Shown here in pieces: positions 7,875 to 17,300 of a stretch of 63,931 nt of DNA. Each line of letters opens with the position of its first letter. The stretch's first letter is position 1. Below the pieces are notes generated by a model. The model made no database searches. It was not told where the DNA came from and saw only the letters and a program-made list of their open reading frames with translations. The stretch is from Smithellaceae bacterium (GTDB lineage Bacteria > Desulfobacterota > Syntrophia > Syntrophales > Smithellaceae). The DNA lies in the NCBI GenBank assembly GCA_030690945.1, contig JAUYFM010000016.1, forward strand, positions 1 to 63,931. Reading direction: 5' to 3'. Position numbers and translations under genes: made by a program.

Positions 7875-9410
7875 ATGACTGCAAAAATAATTTTAATTCA
7901 CCCGCCCGTTGCAAAACCCTCTGAACCGCCGGCAGGAATTGCCAAACTGTCTTCTTGTCTGCAAGCTAACGGCGTTGAACATCGGGTGATCGACGCCAAT
8001 CTGGAAGGCATTCTCCATTTGGTGCGAGCCTTCGCCCAGGCCGGCGCGCCTTCCGGCCGCTGGAACGTCCGCGCCTGCAAAAACCTGGAAGCCAACCTGG
8101 CCGCCCTGCAAAACTCTGACACCTTCGGCAACAAAAGCCGCTACTCCCGCGCCGTGTTGGATGTCAATCACGTTTTGAATTTAGCCGGGAAACCCTCCGG
8201 CGTAAACCTGTCCTTGTCCGACTATACAGACAACAAACAATCCCCGGTGAAAAGCGGCGACTTGATCCGGGCCGCCGAAAATCCCGAAGCCAACCCTTTC
8301 TATCCTTACTTTTCCGGACGTCTGACGCAAGTGTTGGCGGAGTCTCCAGAGTTTATCGGCTTTTCACTTAATTTTTTAAGCCAGGCGCTTTGTACGATGG
8401 CCATGATCGGCTTTATCAAAAAGAGCCACCCCCGGCAGAAAATTATTCTGGGCGGGTCCCTGACAACATCCTGGGCTCAGATCACAGGCCGGACCAATCT
8501 TTTTCCCGGCCTTGTGGAGGAAGTTGTGGCCGGCGCGGGAGAAGATAAATTGTTGGAACTTTTGGGAGTAAAAGATGTCCAAAGCGGCGCCTCAACGGAT
8601 TATCGTCTTCTGATCGAGAATCGCTATATTTCTCCAGGTTTTATCCTGCCTTACAGTGCGTCGCGCGGTTGCTGGTGGCGAAAGTGCGCGTTTTGCCCGG
8701 AGAAAGCCGAAGCTAATCCCTATCTGCCCCAGCCCGTCACGGAGTCCATCGAAGAATTGCAGACACTGACTGAGCAGACGCATCCATCATTGATTCACCT
8801 TCTGGATAGTTCCATCACTCCGGCGCTTTTAAAGGCGCTGGCGGAACAACCGCCGGGTGCCCCCTGGTATGGTTTTGCCCGCGTTACCCGACATTTAGCC
8901 GATGAGGATTTTTGTCGGGCGTTGAAAGCCGGCGGCTGCGCGATGCTGAAACTCGGCATAGAGTCCGGCGATCAGACCGTTCTTGACCATTTGAACAAAG
9001 GCATTGATCTTCAAACAGCCTCGGCAGCGCTCAAGGCTCTGAAGAATGCCGGCATTGCCACTTATTGCTATTTTCTCTTCGGCACGCCACCGGAAGACGA
9101 AGCGGCCGCTTACAAGACGCTGGATTTCGTCTGCCGCCACGCCGACTGCATTGACTTTCTGAATCTCGCGATCTTTAATCTACCCGCTACCAGTATGGAG
9201 GCGGAAAACCTCGCCACACAGGATTTTTATGAAGGCGATTTATCATTATACAGAAGTTTCCATCATCCCGGGGGCTGGCAACGCCCCAATGTCCGCAATT
9301 TCCTGGCTAAAACATTCAAGAAGCATCCCGCAATAGCGCCGATTGTCAAGCGCGTCCCGGAATTTTTCACCTCCAACCACGCGCCGTTTTTTACTTTTCC
9401 AAATAAATAA
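7875..9410 (+). CDS. B12-binding-type radical SAM protein
   Basis: This 511-residue protein starts with IILIHPPVAKPSEPPAGIAKLSSCL, the usual opening of cobalamin-binding radical SAM enzymes (Rossmann-like part about 1-230). The radical SAM core follows with SRGCWWRKCAFC; the cysteines are C266, C271 and C274, a CX4CX2C spacing rather than CX3CX2C. KLGIESGDQTVLDHLNKG and YCYFLFGTPPEDE are typical later core motifs. The DxHxxG base-off B12 motif is not obvious. The reaction is unknown; relatives methylate or rearrange unactivated carbons. It stands between divergent TPM and the RNR gene with its own upstream region. Confidence 0.82.
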   Translation: MTAKIILIHPPVAKPSEPPAGIAKLSSCLQANGVEHRVIDANLEGILHLVRAFAQAGAPSGRWNVRACKNLEANLAALQNSDTFGNKSRYSRAVLDVNHVLNLAGKPSGVNLSLSDYTDNKQSPVKSGDLIRAAENPEANPFYPYFSGRLTQVLAESPEFIGFSLNFLSQALCTMAMIGFIKKSHPRQKIILGGSLTTSWAQITGRTNLFPGLVEEVVAGAGEDKLLELLGVKDVQSGASTDYRLLIENRYISPGFILPYSASRGCWWRKCAFCPEKAEANPYLPQPVTESIEELQTLTEQTHPSLIHLLDSSITPALLKALAEQPPGAPWYGFARVTRHLADEDFCRALKAGGCAMLKLGIESGDQTVLDHLNKGIDLQTASAALKALKNAGIATYCYFLFGTPPEDEAAAYKTLDFVCRHADCIDFLNLAIFNLPATSMEAENLATQDFYEGDLSLYRSFHHPGGWQRPNVRNFLAKTFKKHPAIAPIVKRVPEFFTSNHAPFFTFPNK

Positions 9411-9520
9411 TTTCCTTCTATTGACAAGGCCTAGATGTTGTGGTTAATGGCATTCATCATACTACATGTAGTGTTTTTTATTTAACAACCCTCTTATCAT
9501 CTTCAAAGGAGTTCAGCCCA

Positions 9521-11752
9521 ATGGAAAAGAAGACTTACACCCCCATCGTTCCGGAATTAACGAAAAACGCGATTACCGTTCTGGAGCGGCGTTACCTGAA
9601 ACGCGATAAAGAAGGGAAGGTGCTGGAGACTCCTGTTCAAATGTTTCGGCGCGTGGCGGATACCATTGCCGCCGCGGATCAGAAGTTTAATGAAAAAGCG
9701 GATACCGCCCCCGTCGCTGAAGAATTCTATCATATGATGACCCAGTTGGAATTTCTTCCCAACTCCCCTACCCTAATGAATGCCGGGCGTGAACTGGGAC
9801 AGCTGTCGGCTTGTTTTGTCTTGCCGGTCGGCGATTCCATGGAAGAAATTTTCGACGCTGTTAAATTCACCGCGCTGATTCACAAGTCCGGCGGCGGCAC
9901 CGGATTTTCCTTTTCCCGATTACGTCCGGCCAACGATGTCGTTCTAACCACCACCGGCATTTCCAGCGGCCCGATCTCTTTCATGCGTGTTTTTGATGTG
10001 GCCACCGAAACGATCAAGCAGGGCGGAACCAGACGGGGCGCCAACATGGGCATTCTGCGCGTCGATCATCCGGACATCATGGATTTCATCATGTGCAAAG
10101 CCGACAAAAAACAGCTTAATAATTTCAACATTTCCGTGGGCCTGACCGAAGCCTTCATGAAGGCTGTGGAAAAAGATGAAAATTACGACCTTATCAATCC
10201 CCGCGACGGACAGGTTTCCGGAGCCCTCAATGCACGCAAGGTTTTTAACCGGATTATCACGCAGGCCTGGGAAAACGGCGAGCCGGGCATTGTCTTTCTC
10301 GACCGGCTCAACCGTGACAATCCGACACCCCATGTCGGCATGATCGAATCGACTAATCCGTGCGGAGAACAGCCGCTTCTGCCCTATGAATCGTGCAATC
10401 TCGGCTCCATCAACCTCAGTAAAATGGTTCAAGACGGCAAGATCAATTGGAAACGGCTTAGCGAAGTTGTTCACCTGGCCGTGCATTTTCTGGATAATGT
10501 CGTGGAGGTCAATAACTATCCTCTGCCCCAGATTGCCGAGATGACCCTGGGCAACCGCAAAATTGGACTGGGTGTCATGGGCTGGGCGGATATGCTGATT
10601 AGGCTTCGCATTCCCTACAATACCGAGGAAGCCATTGAACTGGCCCATAAAGTCATGGGATTCATCAATGAAAAGGGACACACCGCATCGCAGGCGCTGG
10701 CCAAATCACGCGGCGCATTTCCGAATTTTAAAGGGTCCGTCTATGACAAAAAAGGCGAAGCGCTGATGCGCAATGCCACCGTGACCACCATCGCGCCCAC
10801 CGGAACCATTTCGATTATGGCCAATTCCTCGTCCGGCGTGGAACCGCTTTTTGCCGTATCGTACGTCCGTCAGGTGATGGACAACGATATCCTGGTGGAA
10901 GTTCATCCCTATTTTGAAGCCATCGCGAAAGAAAAAGGGTTTTACTCGACAGAACTCATGCAGCGGATTGCCGAACACGGCACGCTTCACGCTCTTACCG
11001 AAATTCCGGAAGACATCCGCAGTTTGTTTGTCACCGCGCATGACATTTCGCCGGAAGTCCATATCCGGATGCAGGCCGCCTTTCAGAAACACACCGACAA
11101 TGCCGTCAGCAAAACGGTGAACTTCACCAACGGGGCCACCATTGCCGACGTCGCCCGCGTCTATGAGCTGGCTTATCAGCTCGACTGCAAGGGCGTCACG
11201 ATTTACCGCGACGGCTCCCGCGATCAGCAGGTGCTGTCCGTGGGCAAAAAAGAAGAATCGGCCGCGCAAGCAGGCCCGGATAAAGACCAATCAACGACCA
11301 AACGCGAACGGCCCAAAATCCTTAAAGGCTGGACCTACCAGATGCAGACCGGCTGCGGACCGCTGTATGTCACGGTTAACGAGGACGCCACCGGCTTATT
11401 TGAACTCTTCACCACGATGGGCAAGGCCGGAGGATGCGCCGCATCACAGAGCGAAGCTATCGGACGCATGGTGTCGCTCGCGTGGCGCAGTGGACTTCAG
11501 GCGCGCCAGGTTATCAAACAGCTACAGGGCATTTCCTGTCACTCGCCGTCCGGCTTCGGTGAAAACAAGATCCTTTCCTGCGCCGACGCGGTGGCCAAGG
11601 CAATTCAAGCTCACGTAGAGGCCAACGGCGGCAAGGTGCAGCATGCAAAACGCGCCTTCCGCAAAGGCGCCTGCCCCGACTGCGGCGGCATCGTCGAACA
11701 CGAAGGCGGCTGCGCCGTCTGCCGCATCTGCGGCTACAGCGAGTGCGCGTAA
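9521..11752 (+). CDS. nrdJ: Adenosylcobalamin-dependent (class II) ribonucleotide reductase
   Basis: The enzyme converts ribonucleotides to deoxyribonucleotides through a B12 radical and works with or without oxygen. From the ATG at 9521 (AAAGGA Shine-Dalgarno sequence 10 bases upstream) it has 743 residues; an upstream in-frame start would add 27 unlikely residues. Visible are the LSACFVLPVGDSMEEIF region, the active-site loop NPCGEQPLLPYESCNLGS and the APTGTISI finger-loop motif. It ends in a TSCPD-type domain (GCGPLYVTV to AIGRMVSLAWRSGL) and a zinc ribbon (CPDCGG and CRICGYSEC). This is the NrdJ-a architecture. No companion gene is adjacent. Confidence 0.95.
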   Translation: MEKKTYTPIVPELTKNAITVLERRYLKRDKEGKVLETPVQMFRRVADTIAAADQKFNEKADTAPVAEEFYHMMTQLEFLPNSPTLMNAGRELGQLSACFVLPVGDSMEEIFDAVKFTALIHKSGGGTGFSFSRLRPANDVVLTTTGISSGPISFMRVFDVATETIKQGGTRRGANMGILRVDHPDIMDFIMCKADKKQLNNFNISVGLTEAFMKAVEKDENYDLINPRDGQVSGALNARKVFNRIITQAWENGEPGIVFLDRLNRDNPTPHVGMIESTNPCGEQPLLPYESCNLGSINLSKMVQDGKINWKRLSEVVHLAVHFLDNVVEVNNYPLPQIAEMTLGNRKIGLGVMGWADMLIRLRIPYNTEEAIELAHKVMGFINEKGHTASQALAKSRGAFPNFKGSVYDKKGEALMRNATVTTIAPTGTISIMANSSSGVEPLFAVSYVRQVMDNDILVEVHPYFEAIAKEKGFYSTELMQRIAEHGTLHALTEIPEDIRSLFVTAHDISPEVHIRMQAAFQKHTDNAVSKTVNFTNGATIADVARVYELAYQLDCKGVTIYRDGSRDQQVLSVGKKEESAAQAGPDKDQSTTKRERPKILKGWTYQMQTGCGPLYVTVNEDATGLFELFTTMGKAGGCAASQSEAIGRMVSLAWRSGLQARQVIKQLQGISCHSPSGFGENKILSCADAVAKAIQAHVEANGGKVQHAKRAFRKGACPDCGGIVEHEGGCAVCRICGYSECA

Positions 11753-11839
11753 TTGTTACTTTTGATTTAATTGCTTCAGAAATACAAAAAGTAAATGGAT
11801 GCAGAAAGTATCCAGCCCATCCCTGTCATTCCCTTGCAG

Positions 11840-11969
11840 AGACTGTGTCGCAATTCTCTTTTGTCATTACGAGACGCCTCTCAGGCGTCGTGGTAATCTC
11901 ATGTATACGGCAACTTACGAGATTGCTTCGGTCGCTTCACTCCCTCGCAATGACATTGCGACACAGTCT
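11840..11969. repeat. MITE-like element, family C copy 1
   Basis: A 130 bp element is bounded by perfect 15 bp terminal inverted repeats, AGACTGTGTCGCAAT and its complement. Inside is the interspersed motif GTCATTACGAG facing CTCGCAATGAC. It has no coding capacity beyond spurious frames. A second member with the same termini lies at 19918-20057. It sits between nrdJ and the AbiE-type pair, at the edge of the defence-like segment. Confidence 0.75.
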
Positions 11970-12091
11970 GGCAGACGGGAATCCAGTCATCTTTTTCATT
12001 CCGTCCTGGACGGGAGGGATTGAGGGTGGGTGAAATTTCTCTTCGTCATTTTAAAAATGTAGCATTGGTGCTCATCAATAACCAATTAATT

Positions 12092-12188
12092 TTGACATTT
12101 CCCATCAAATATATCATACTTAAACTATACATAACAAGTTATTATCTTTTATATTGCACATTAACATTGTTAATGTTATATTGCACAT
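12092..12188 (+). promoter_or_regulatory. Promoter and candidate operator of the AbiE-type pair
   Basis: TTGACA (12092-12097), 17 bases and CATACT (12115-12120) form a good sigma70 promoter. Downstream are two perfect direct copies of TTATATTGCACAT (12149-12161 and 12176-12188). Between them is an inverted repeat, TAACATT and AATGTTA around GTT. Only 17 bases separate the second copy from the antitoxin-like start at 12206. Known AbiEi antitoxins repress their own operon from repeats upstream of the gene, so this is the expected place for such a site. Confidence 0.55.
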
Positions 12189-12205
12189 CAAAGGTTAATA
12201 AAGAT

Positions 12206-13201
12206 ATGGATAATCCATTAATCAAAGAGCTTAAAAAGTACATCAAAGACACATTAGATATTACGCTGGTTATTCAGCCATGGGATGACTGCGCTGATTT
12301 GCCTTTTTTTCTCAAAGATCAATACACCTTCTATCAGACAAAGATCGTGACAACACACTGCATCCTGATGGTGGCTAATGACAAGCAGGAAACAACACCT
12401 GCGGTGATCAGAAAACATATTGACCTTCTCGGGCTGAAAACGAACAAAGCAGAAATCATTTACGTCCGCCAACAATTAAATTCCTTTAACCGCAAAAGGC
12501 TGGTTGAGCAGAAGGTTTGCTTTATCGTCCCCACCAATCAGATGTATCTGCCTTTTCTGGGAATTGATTTTCGGGAACACTTCAAAAAATTGCAGTCGCG
12601 ACCGGAAACACTGAGCCCGTCCGCGCAGGTCGTTATTCTTCATGCTCTTCTTAAGGGCAATCAGGATATTTTGCGTCTCAATGATCTTGCCGAAAGATAT
12701 GGCTATTCCATAATGACCATGTCGAGAGCCTTTAGCGAGATTGAATCGCTTGGCCTTGCTGAAATCAACACGCAGGGACGCGGCCGTAGACGTGAAATGA
12801 TGCTGAAAGGCACAAAGCAGGAAATCTGGAAAAATTCACTGAAATTTTTACGGGCTCCGGTTATTCAGCGTTTGTATCTGGACCAATCGGTTACCATCCC
12901 CGATGGAATCTATGCGGGCCTCAGCGCTCTTGCCAGGTATTCGGCAATCGCAGAATCTGGAAACACGGTTTGGGCCATAAGCAGCGCCGAAGGACGATCA
13001 TGGACCCAAAAATATCAGGTGGGAAAACTCGCTGCAAAAGATTTGCATTCCCATGAGATTGAAGTCTGGAGCTATGATCCGAAACTATTTGCGGATGCGG
13101 GTGTCGTTGACCGTCTTTCTTTGTTTCTTTCGCTTCAGGATGAAAAAGACGAACGCGTGGAAGCAGCGCTTGAACAAATGATGAAGGAAATGCCATGGTA
13201 A
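12206..13201 (+). CDS. AbiEi-like antitoxin / winged-helix protein (COG4861-like)
   Basis: From the ATG at 12206 (AAAGG upstream) the protein has 331 residues; an in-frame start at 12020 would add 62 AT-rich residues from promoter DNA and is rejected. The middle holds a winged helix (about 145-205: SAQVVILHALLKG, LNDLAERYGYSIMTMSRAFSEIESLGL) followed by a basic wing GRGRRRE. The layout and the 7 bp overlap with a downstream nucleotidyltransferase gene fit the AbiEi/AbiEii type IV toxin-antitoxin arrangement, where the first protein is both antitoxin and autorepressor. Family assignment is by architecture, not close sequence recognition. Confidence 0.65.
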   Translation: MDNPLIKELKKYIKDTLDITLVIQPWDDCADLPFFLKDQYTFYQTKIVTTHCILMVANDKQETTPAVIRKHIDLLGLKTNKAEIIYVRQQLNSFNRKRLVEQKVCFIVPTNQMYLPFLGIDFREHFKKLQSRPETLSPSAQVVILHALLKGNQDILRLNDLAERYGYSIMTMSRAFSEIESLGLAEINTQGRGRRREMMLKGTKQEIWKNSLKFLRAPVIQRLYLDQSVTIPDGIYAGLSALARYSAIAESGNTVWAISSAEGRSWTQKYQVGKLAAKDLHSHEIEVWSYDPKLFADAGVVDRLSLFLSLQDEKDERVEAALEQMMKEMPW

Positions 13202-13953
13202 AAGGACTGGATATTTTTAGAAATCATTTTCGCGGCTATACTGATCGCTTTATTCTCATCGGCGGCACCGCCTGTGATCTGGCAATGGAAGAAGCCGGCT
13301 TGCCGTTCCGGGCAACAAAAGATCTGGATATTGTTTTGTGCATAGAAGTTCTTGATAGAATATTTGTTGAAACATTCTGGGATTTCATCCGCATCGGAGG
13401 TTATCAGATTCAGGAAAAGGCTTCCGGTAAAAAGCAGTTCTATCGTTTCGCAGACCCAGCAGATAAATCATTTCCGTATATGCTGGAATTGTTTTCGCGA
13501 AAACCGGACGTCTTGTCCATTGCTGACGAAAGCCATTTGACACCGATACCAACCGAAGAAGAGGTAGCCAGCTTATCGGCGATTCTGCTTGATAATGGCT
13601 ATTACTTTTTTATCACTGAAGGGAAAAAAGAAAGGGATGGACTGCCTGTTATCGGAGCAGACCGCCTGATTCCGCTCAAAGCCAAAGCATGGCTTGATTT
13701 GAATCACCGAAAACAACAAGGGGAAACAATTGATTCAAGAAATATTCGAAAACATAAAAATGATGTATTCAGACTCTACCAGATTGCGGAACCTGCCAAT
13801 CAAGTATCCCTGCCGGCAAATATTGCAAAAGATTTGCGCCTTTTTTTCAGTTTAATTACCTCTGAAGAAATTAATTTAAGATCATTGGGACTTGGATCGA
13901 CCACAGTGGCAGCGATTATCACAGAACTAAAAAGAATGTATGGGCTTGATTAA
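13195..13953 (+). CDS. AbiEii-like nucleotidyltransferase toxin (COG4849-like)
   Basis: This 252-residue protein has a DNA polymerase beta-type nucleotidyltransferase core: ILIGGTACDLAMEEAGLPFRATKDLDIVL. GG-T and the D-L-D metal pair (residues about 45-49) are both intact. The conserved later acidic strand and a LKAKAWLDL helix follow, as in AbiEii/MenA-type toxins, which transfer nucleotides to tRNA or proteins. It overlaps the upstream winged-helix gene by 7 bp, implying translational coupling. It may act as a growth-inhibiting or abortive-infection toxin, but activity is inferred. It lies directly before a large Avs-like gene. Confidence 0.68.
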   Translation: MVKGLDIFRNHFRGYTDRFILIGGTACDLAMEEAGLPFRATKDLDIVLCIEVLDRIFVETFWDFIRIGGYQIQEKASGKKQFYRFADPADKSFPYMLELFSRKPDVLSIADESHLTPIPTEEEVASLSAILLDNGYYFFITEGKKERDGLPVIGADRLIPLKAKAWLDLNHRKQQGETIDSRNIRKHKNDVFRLYQIAEPANQVSLPANIAKDLRLFFSLITSEEINLRSLGLGSTTVAAIITELKRMYGLD

Positions 13954-14303
13954 GTAGGGCGCTGTCTCTACTTTCACCTCAGAGTTATTCAGGCGGATAG
14001 GCTTTTAGACTGTAGACTGTAGGAAGAACATAAAACGTCTATCCAGCGCAGGCCGGAATCCAGTATTAAAATCACCCCCGTCATTGCGAGATAGCGCAGC
14101 AATCGAAGCAATCTATTTATTCAACCGGCAACTCTATGTTTTTTCTTGCAATATTTTTATGAAGTAGTATTGTTCATCACGCATCATCAAATAATTTTAA
14201 AATGTTCATTGGAGGCTGAAGTCTGATATTTCAAGACCTAACCTTTATTTTCTCTTTAAAAGAAATAAAAAAATTCACGTTCTCTAATTGAAGTCGAATA
14301 CCT
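13954..14303. other. 350 bp gap before the STAND gene, with repeat remnant
   Basis: I see no gene. Around 14080-14125 is a solitary copy of the interspersed motif GTCATTGCGAG followed by GAAGCAATCT, the same kind of sequence found inside the MITE-like elements of this window. The last 120 bases are very AT-rich and presumably hold the promoter of the gene at 14304, but I cannot pick a confident -35/-10 pair. Confidence 0.4.
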
Positions 14304-17300
14304 ATGACCAGAGCCGGAACAAAATCCAACCAAGGAGATGACTACCAGCGCATAGTAGCTCTGCATTGGCTCATCCGTCTTATTAATGATGAGGATGATA
14401 TTTCCTATATCCAAGCTGAATCAAACGGCCTTCCAGCTATTGATGAGAAGATCAGTGTGGACGATGTTGTGATTGTTTATACAAATGGGCATAGACGTCA
14501 CATTCAAGTCAAAAAGAATCAGCCACAAAACGTCGTTTGGTCATTATCGGACCAGAGTTTAGCCAATGAATTACCAAAGATTCGAGACCAATTGGAAAGC
14601 AAAGATGATACGATTGTGGAACTTAGTTCTCGCACGCCCTTCGGTGACATCCAATCCGTTGCAGAAGCCAGTCGTGAATATCCGGATCTAGATACATTCT
14701 CTCGCGGGAGTGGCGAAAATTTAAAAACAACCCTGAGTGTTGTAGCTAAAAAATGGGAACGGTCCGAAGTGGATGCTCTAAAGCTTCTGCGCCGTCTTGA
14801 ATTTGCGTCGCCTCTCTCTTTCGCTGACTGGGATCGTCAAAACAAGCAAGAACTCTCGATGCTGGTTTCCAATGCAGATTTAGCCATGCCCATTCTTGAG
14901 TCTTTTCTCAACGCACATCAGTCTAAACTTCAGGCAACGACACTAACAATTTATCGTGAAGATGTGATCCGGCATCTGGAGCAAAAAGGTATCGTCAAAG
15001 CACCCCAGTACAGTGAAACTAACATTCTTGAACAATTTCAGCAGACCTCTCGAATTGGCCGTGAGTGGCGACGTACGATCGGGGGCCACAAGATTATACG
15101 CGCCGAATTAGCTGGGTTGATCCAATTGATCGAAGATGGTACCGATACCATACTTGTCACAGATCGCCCAGGGAGTGGCAAAACTTGTCTGCTTTTGGAT
15201 CTTGCGGATTTTATCGAGAAAGATCCGCGTTTCAGTCTTTTATTCATAAAAGGAGATTGTTTTGCAAAACTTAAAAGTGACGGCGACCTGAAAGGTACCG
15301 GCCTGCCGGAGGATATCGTCGGTCTCTGTGGTCGGCTCTCGGAACTCCGTCGGATAGTTGTGATCGTCGATTCGTTGGACGTCCTATCGATGAATCGTGA
15401 CCATGGTGCGCTGGGGATGTTTCTTCGTCTGTTGGATCGCCTGAGCCCCATGCGGAACGTCACGGTTGTCGCGGCGTGCCGTTCATTCGACCTTCAATAC
15501 GATCCACTCCTCCGTGATCGCGAGTGGAAACATAAGATTGGCGTCGCGGATTTTGATTATGAGACCGTTGTATCCCCCTTCCTGCGCGAATGGGGCGTTC
15601 AGGAGGCAGAGCTTGATAGAGAGATGAGACGTCTTCTGCAGCTGCCACAGAATCTTCGGTTATTCGAGGATATCGTTAAGCGAGGTGGTCGATGTAATAT
15701 CCATTCAGCGTATGAACTGCAGGAGGTATATCTCCAAGAGGTGGTCGTTAAAGATCCTGCGCTTGGAACCCCCGCAATGACTGCTCTACAGGATTTAGCT
15801 GATCGGTTGCTGCGTGAGCGCACCCAACAAATACATCCTACCGCCTTCTCAATTAATGAACCTTTACGCCGTGCCCTCGTGAGCAGCGGGATATTGTATG
15901 AGGACCAAAACCATTGTCTCGGTTTCAGCCATCAGACCTTGTTTGACAATTTATCTGTTTATTCCTCCCTTTCACGGGGTGAAGACCTTGCTGGATTTAT
16001 CAAATCGCATCCTCCTTTTCCCTTTCTACGCGCTGCGGTGCGCAGTTTCGTCTTCCATTTGCGGACTCATTCCCCGGACCAATTTTCAAGGCAGGTATGG
16101 GCTGCCGTCCATGACATTGATATAGCCTATCATTTGAGACGCCTGATCGCCGAATCCTTAGCCGAGATTGACCCGCACACCCATGATTGGCCGCTGTTTC
16201 GTCGGCTATTCCGTCAGGAGCCGGAACTGTTCCGCCGCCTTTTCTGGCAGCTTAGAGGTGACGCCTGGTGGCGGTTGCTTCTTGACCGCTGGTTGCCCTC
16301 ACTCGAATCTCCTGATTGTGACAATGAATGGTACAGCCTTTTAATTTCAGGGCTTGATCGCTGGATGAACAAGAATCCTACGGAAGTCGTTGCGCTATGG
16401 CGGCGAGCATTCGCTGAAAGGTGGGGCGAAATAAACCGACTTGCTGGGCATATCACAGTCCAACTCCTTAAGTTTCAGCATTGGCAGATCAAAGGCATCG
16501 CCGAACTGATCGAAATTCTATCATTGGAAGAAAAAGGTGAAGGACACTTGCTAGGGAAATCAGTCAGTCTCTACGTTGATAATACGAACGAAGGGGACGA
16601 ACTGTTGTGGAAGTACATAATCGGAGACGTCAATCTTGAGAATCCTCAGCTAGATATCGGCAAGAAACTACGTTGTGATCCCCATGTTTTTCATGACAAG
16701 GAATTCCTGAAGAACAGATTGGTCCGATCTGAACGGCTTTTGGATCTTGCCATCAATGCCTTGGAGGCATGGACCGCTAGCGACAGTATTCGTTCCACCA
16801 AACATCGCTTAACGTCAACGTTTCTCTATAGTTCATCCTTTGAACTTCGACATAGCCATCATGATATGCATCCGGTTGATAATCTAACGGTTTTGCTCAC
16901 CAGTATAGAGCAGGCTCTCAAACACCATGCCCGAGCAGATGACAACTGGTGGCAAAAAAATGAGCCACGACTTCGGAATTCAACAGAGGAAATACTGCTT
17001 TACTTTCTTGTTAATGCCTATAGGGAAAATCCCGAGGCAAATGTTGATGGTATAGCTCATCTCCTATCTGATGCAGAGCTTCTCCGTTATGGCCACATCG
17101 AACATGAACTTGGCGAGCTAATTCAGGCTAGTTATCACCTTTTAAGTCCCGAAATGCAGGAGATTAATCAACATGTCTTCCTTGGCCTTTATTCTGATGA
17201 GAATTGGGAAGGTGAGGATGTACCACAATGGGTACTCCATATTATTTACAACTCCCTCATTTGGATACCGGCAATCTTCAGATTCCCCATGAGCCAAACC

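Noticed and set aside
9411-9520. Cobalamin riboswitch before the B12-dependent RNR gene
   Set aside because: The gap is only 110 bases, too short for the usual structure, and no B12-box-like sequence is visible.
9944-10681. 245-codon open frame opposite nrdJ
   Set aside because: Antisense to a well-conserved enzyme, with no start signal or domain of its own.
11743-12033. 96-codon open frame between nrdJ and the AbiE-type pair
   Set aside because: It runs through the family C MITE and reads its inverted repeats, so it is a by-product of the element.
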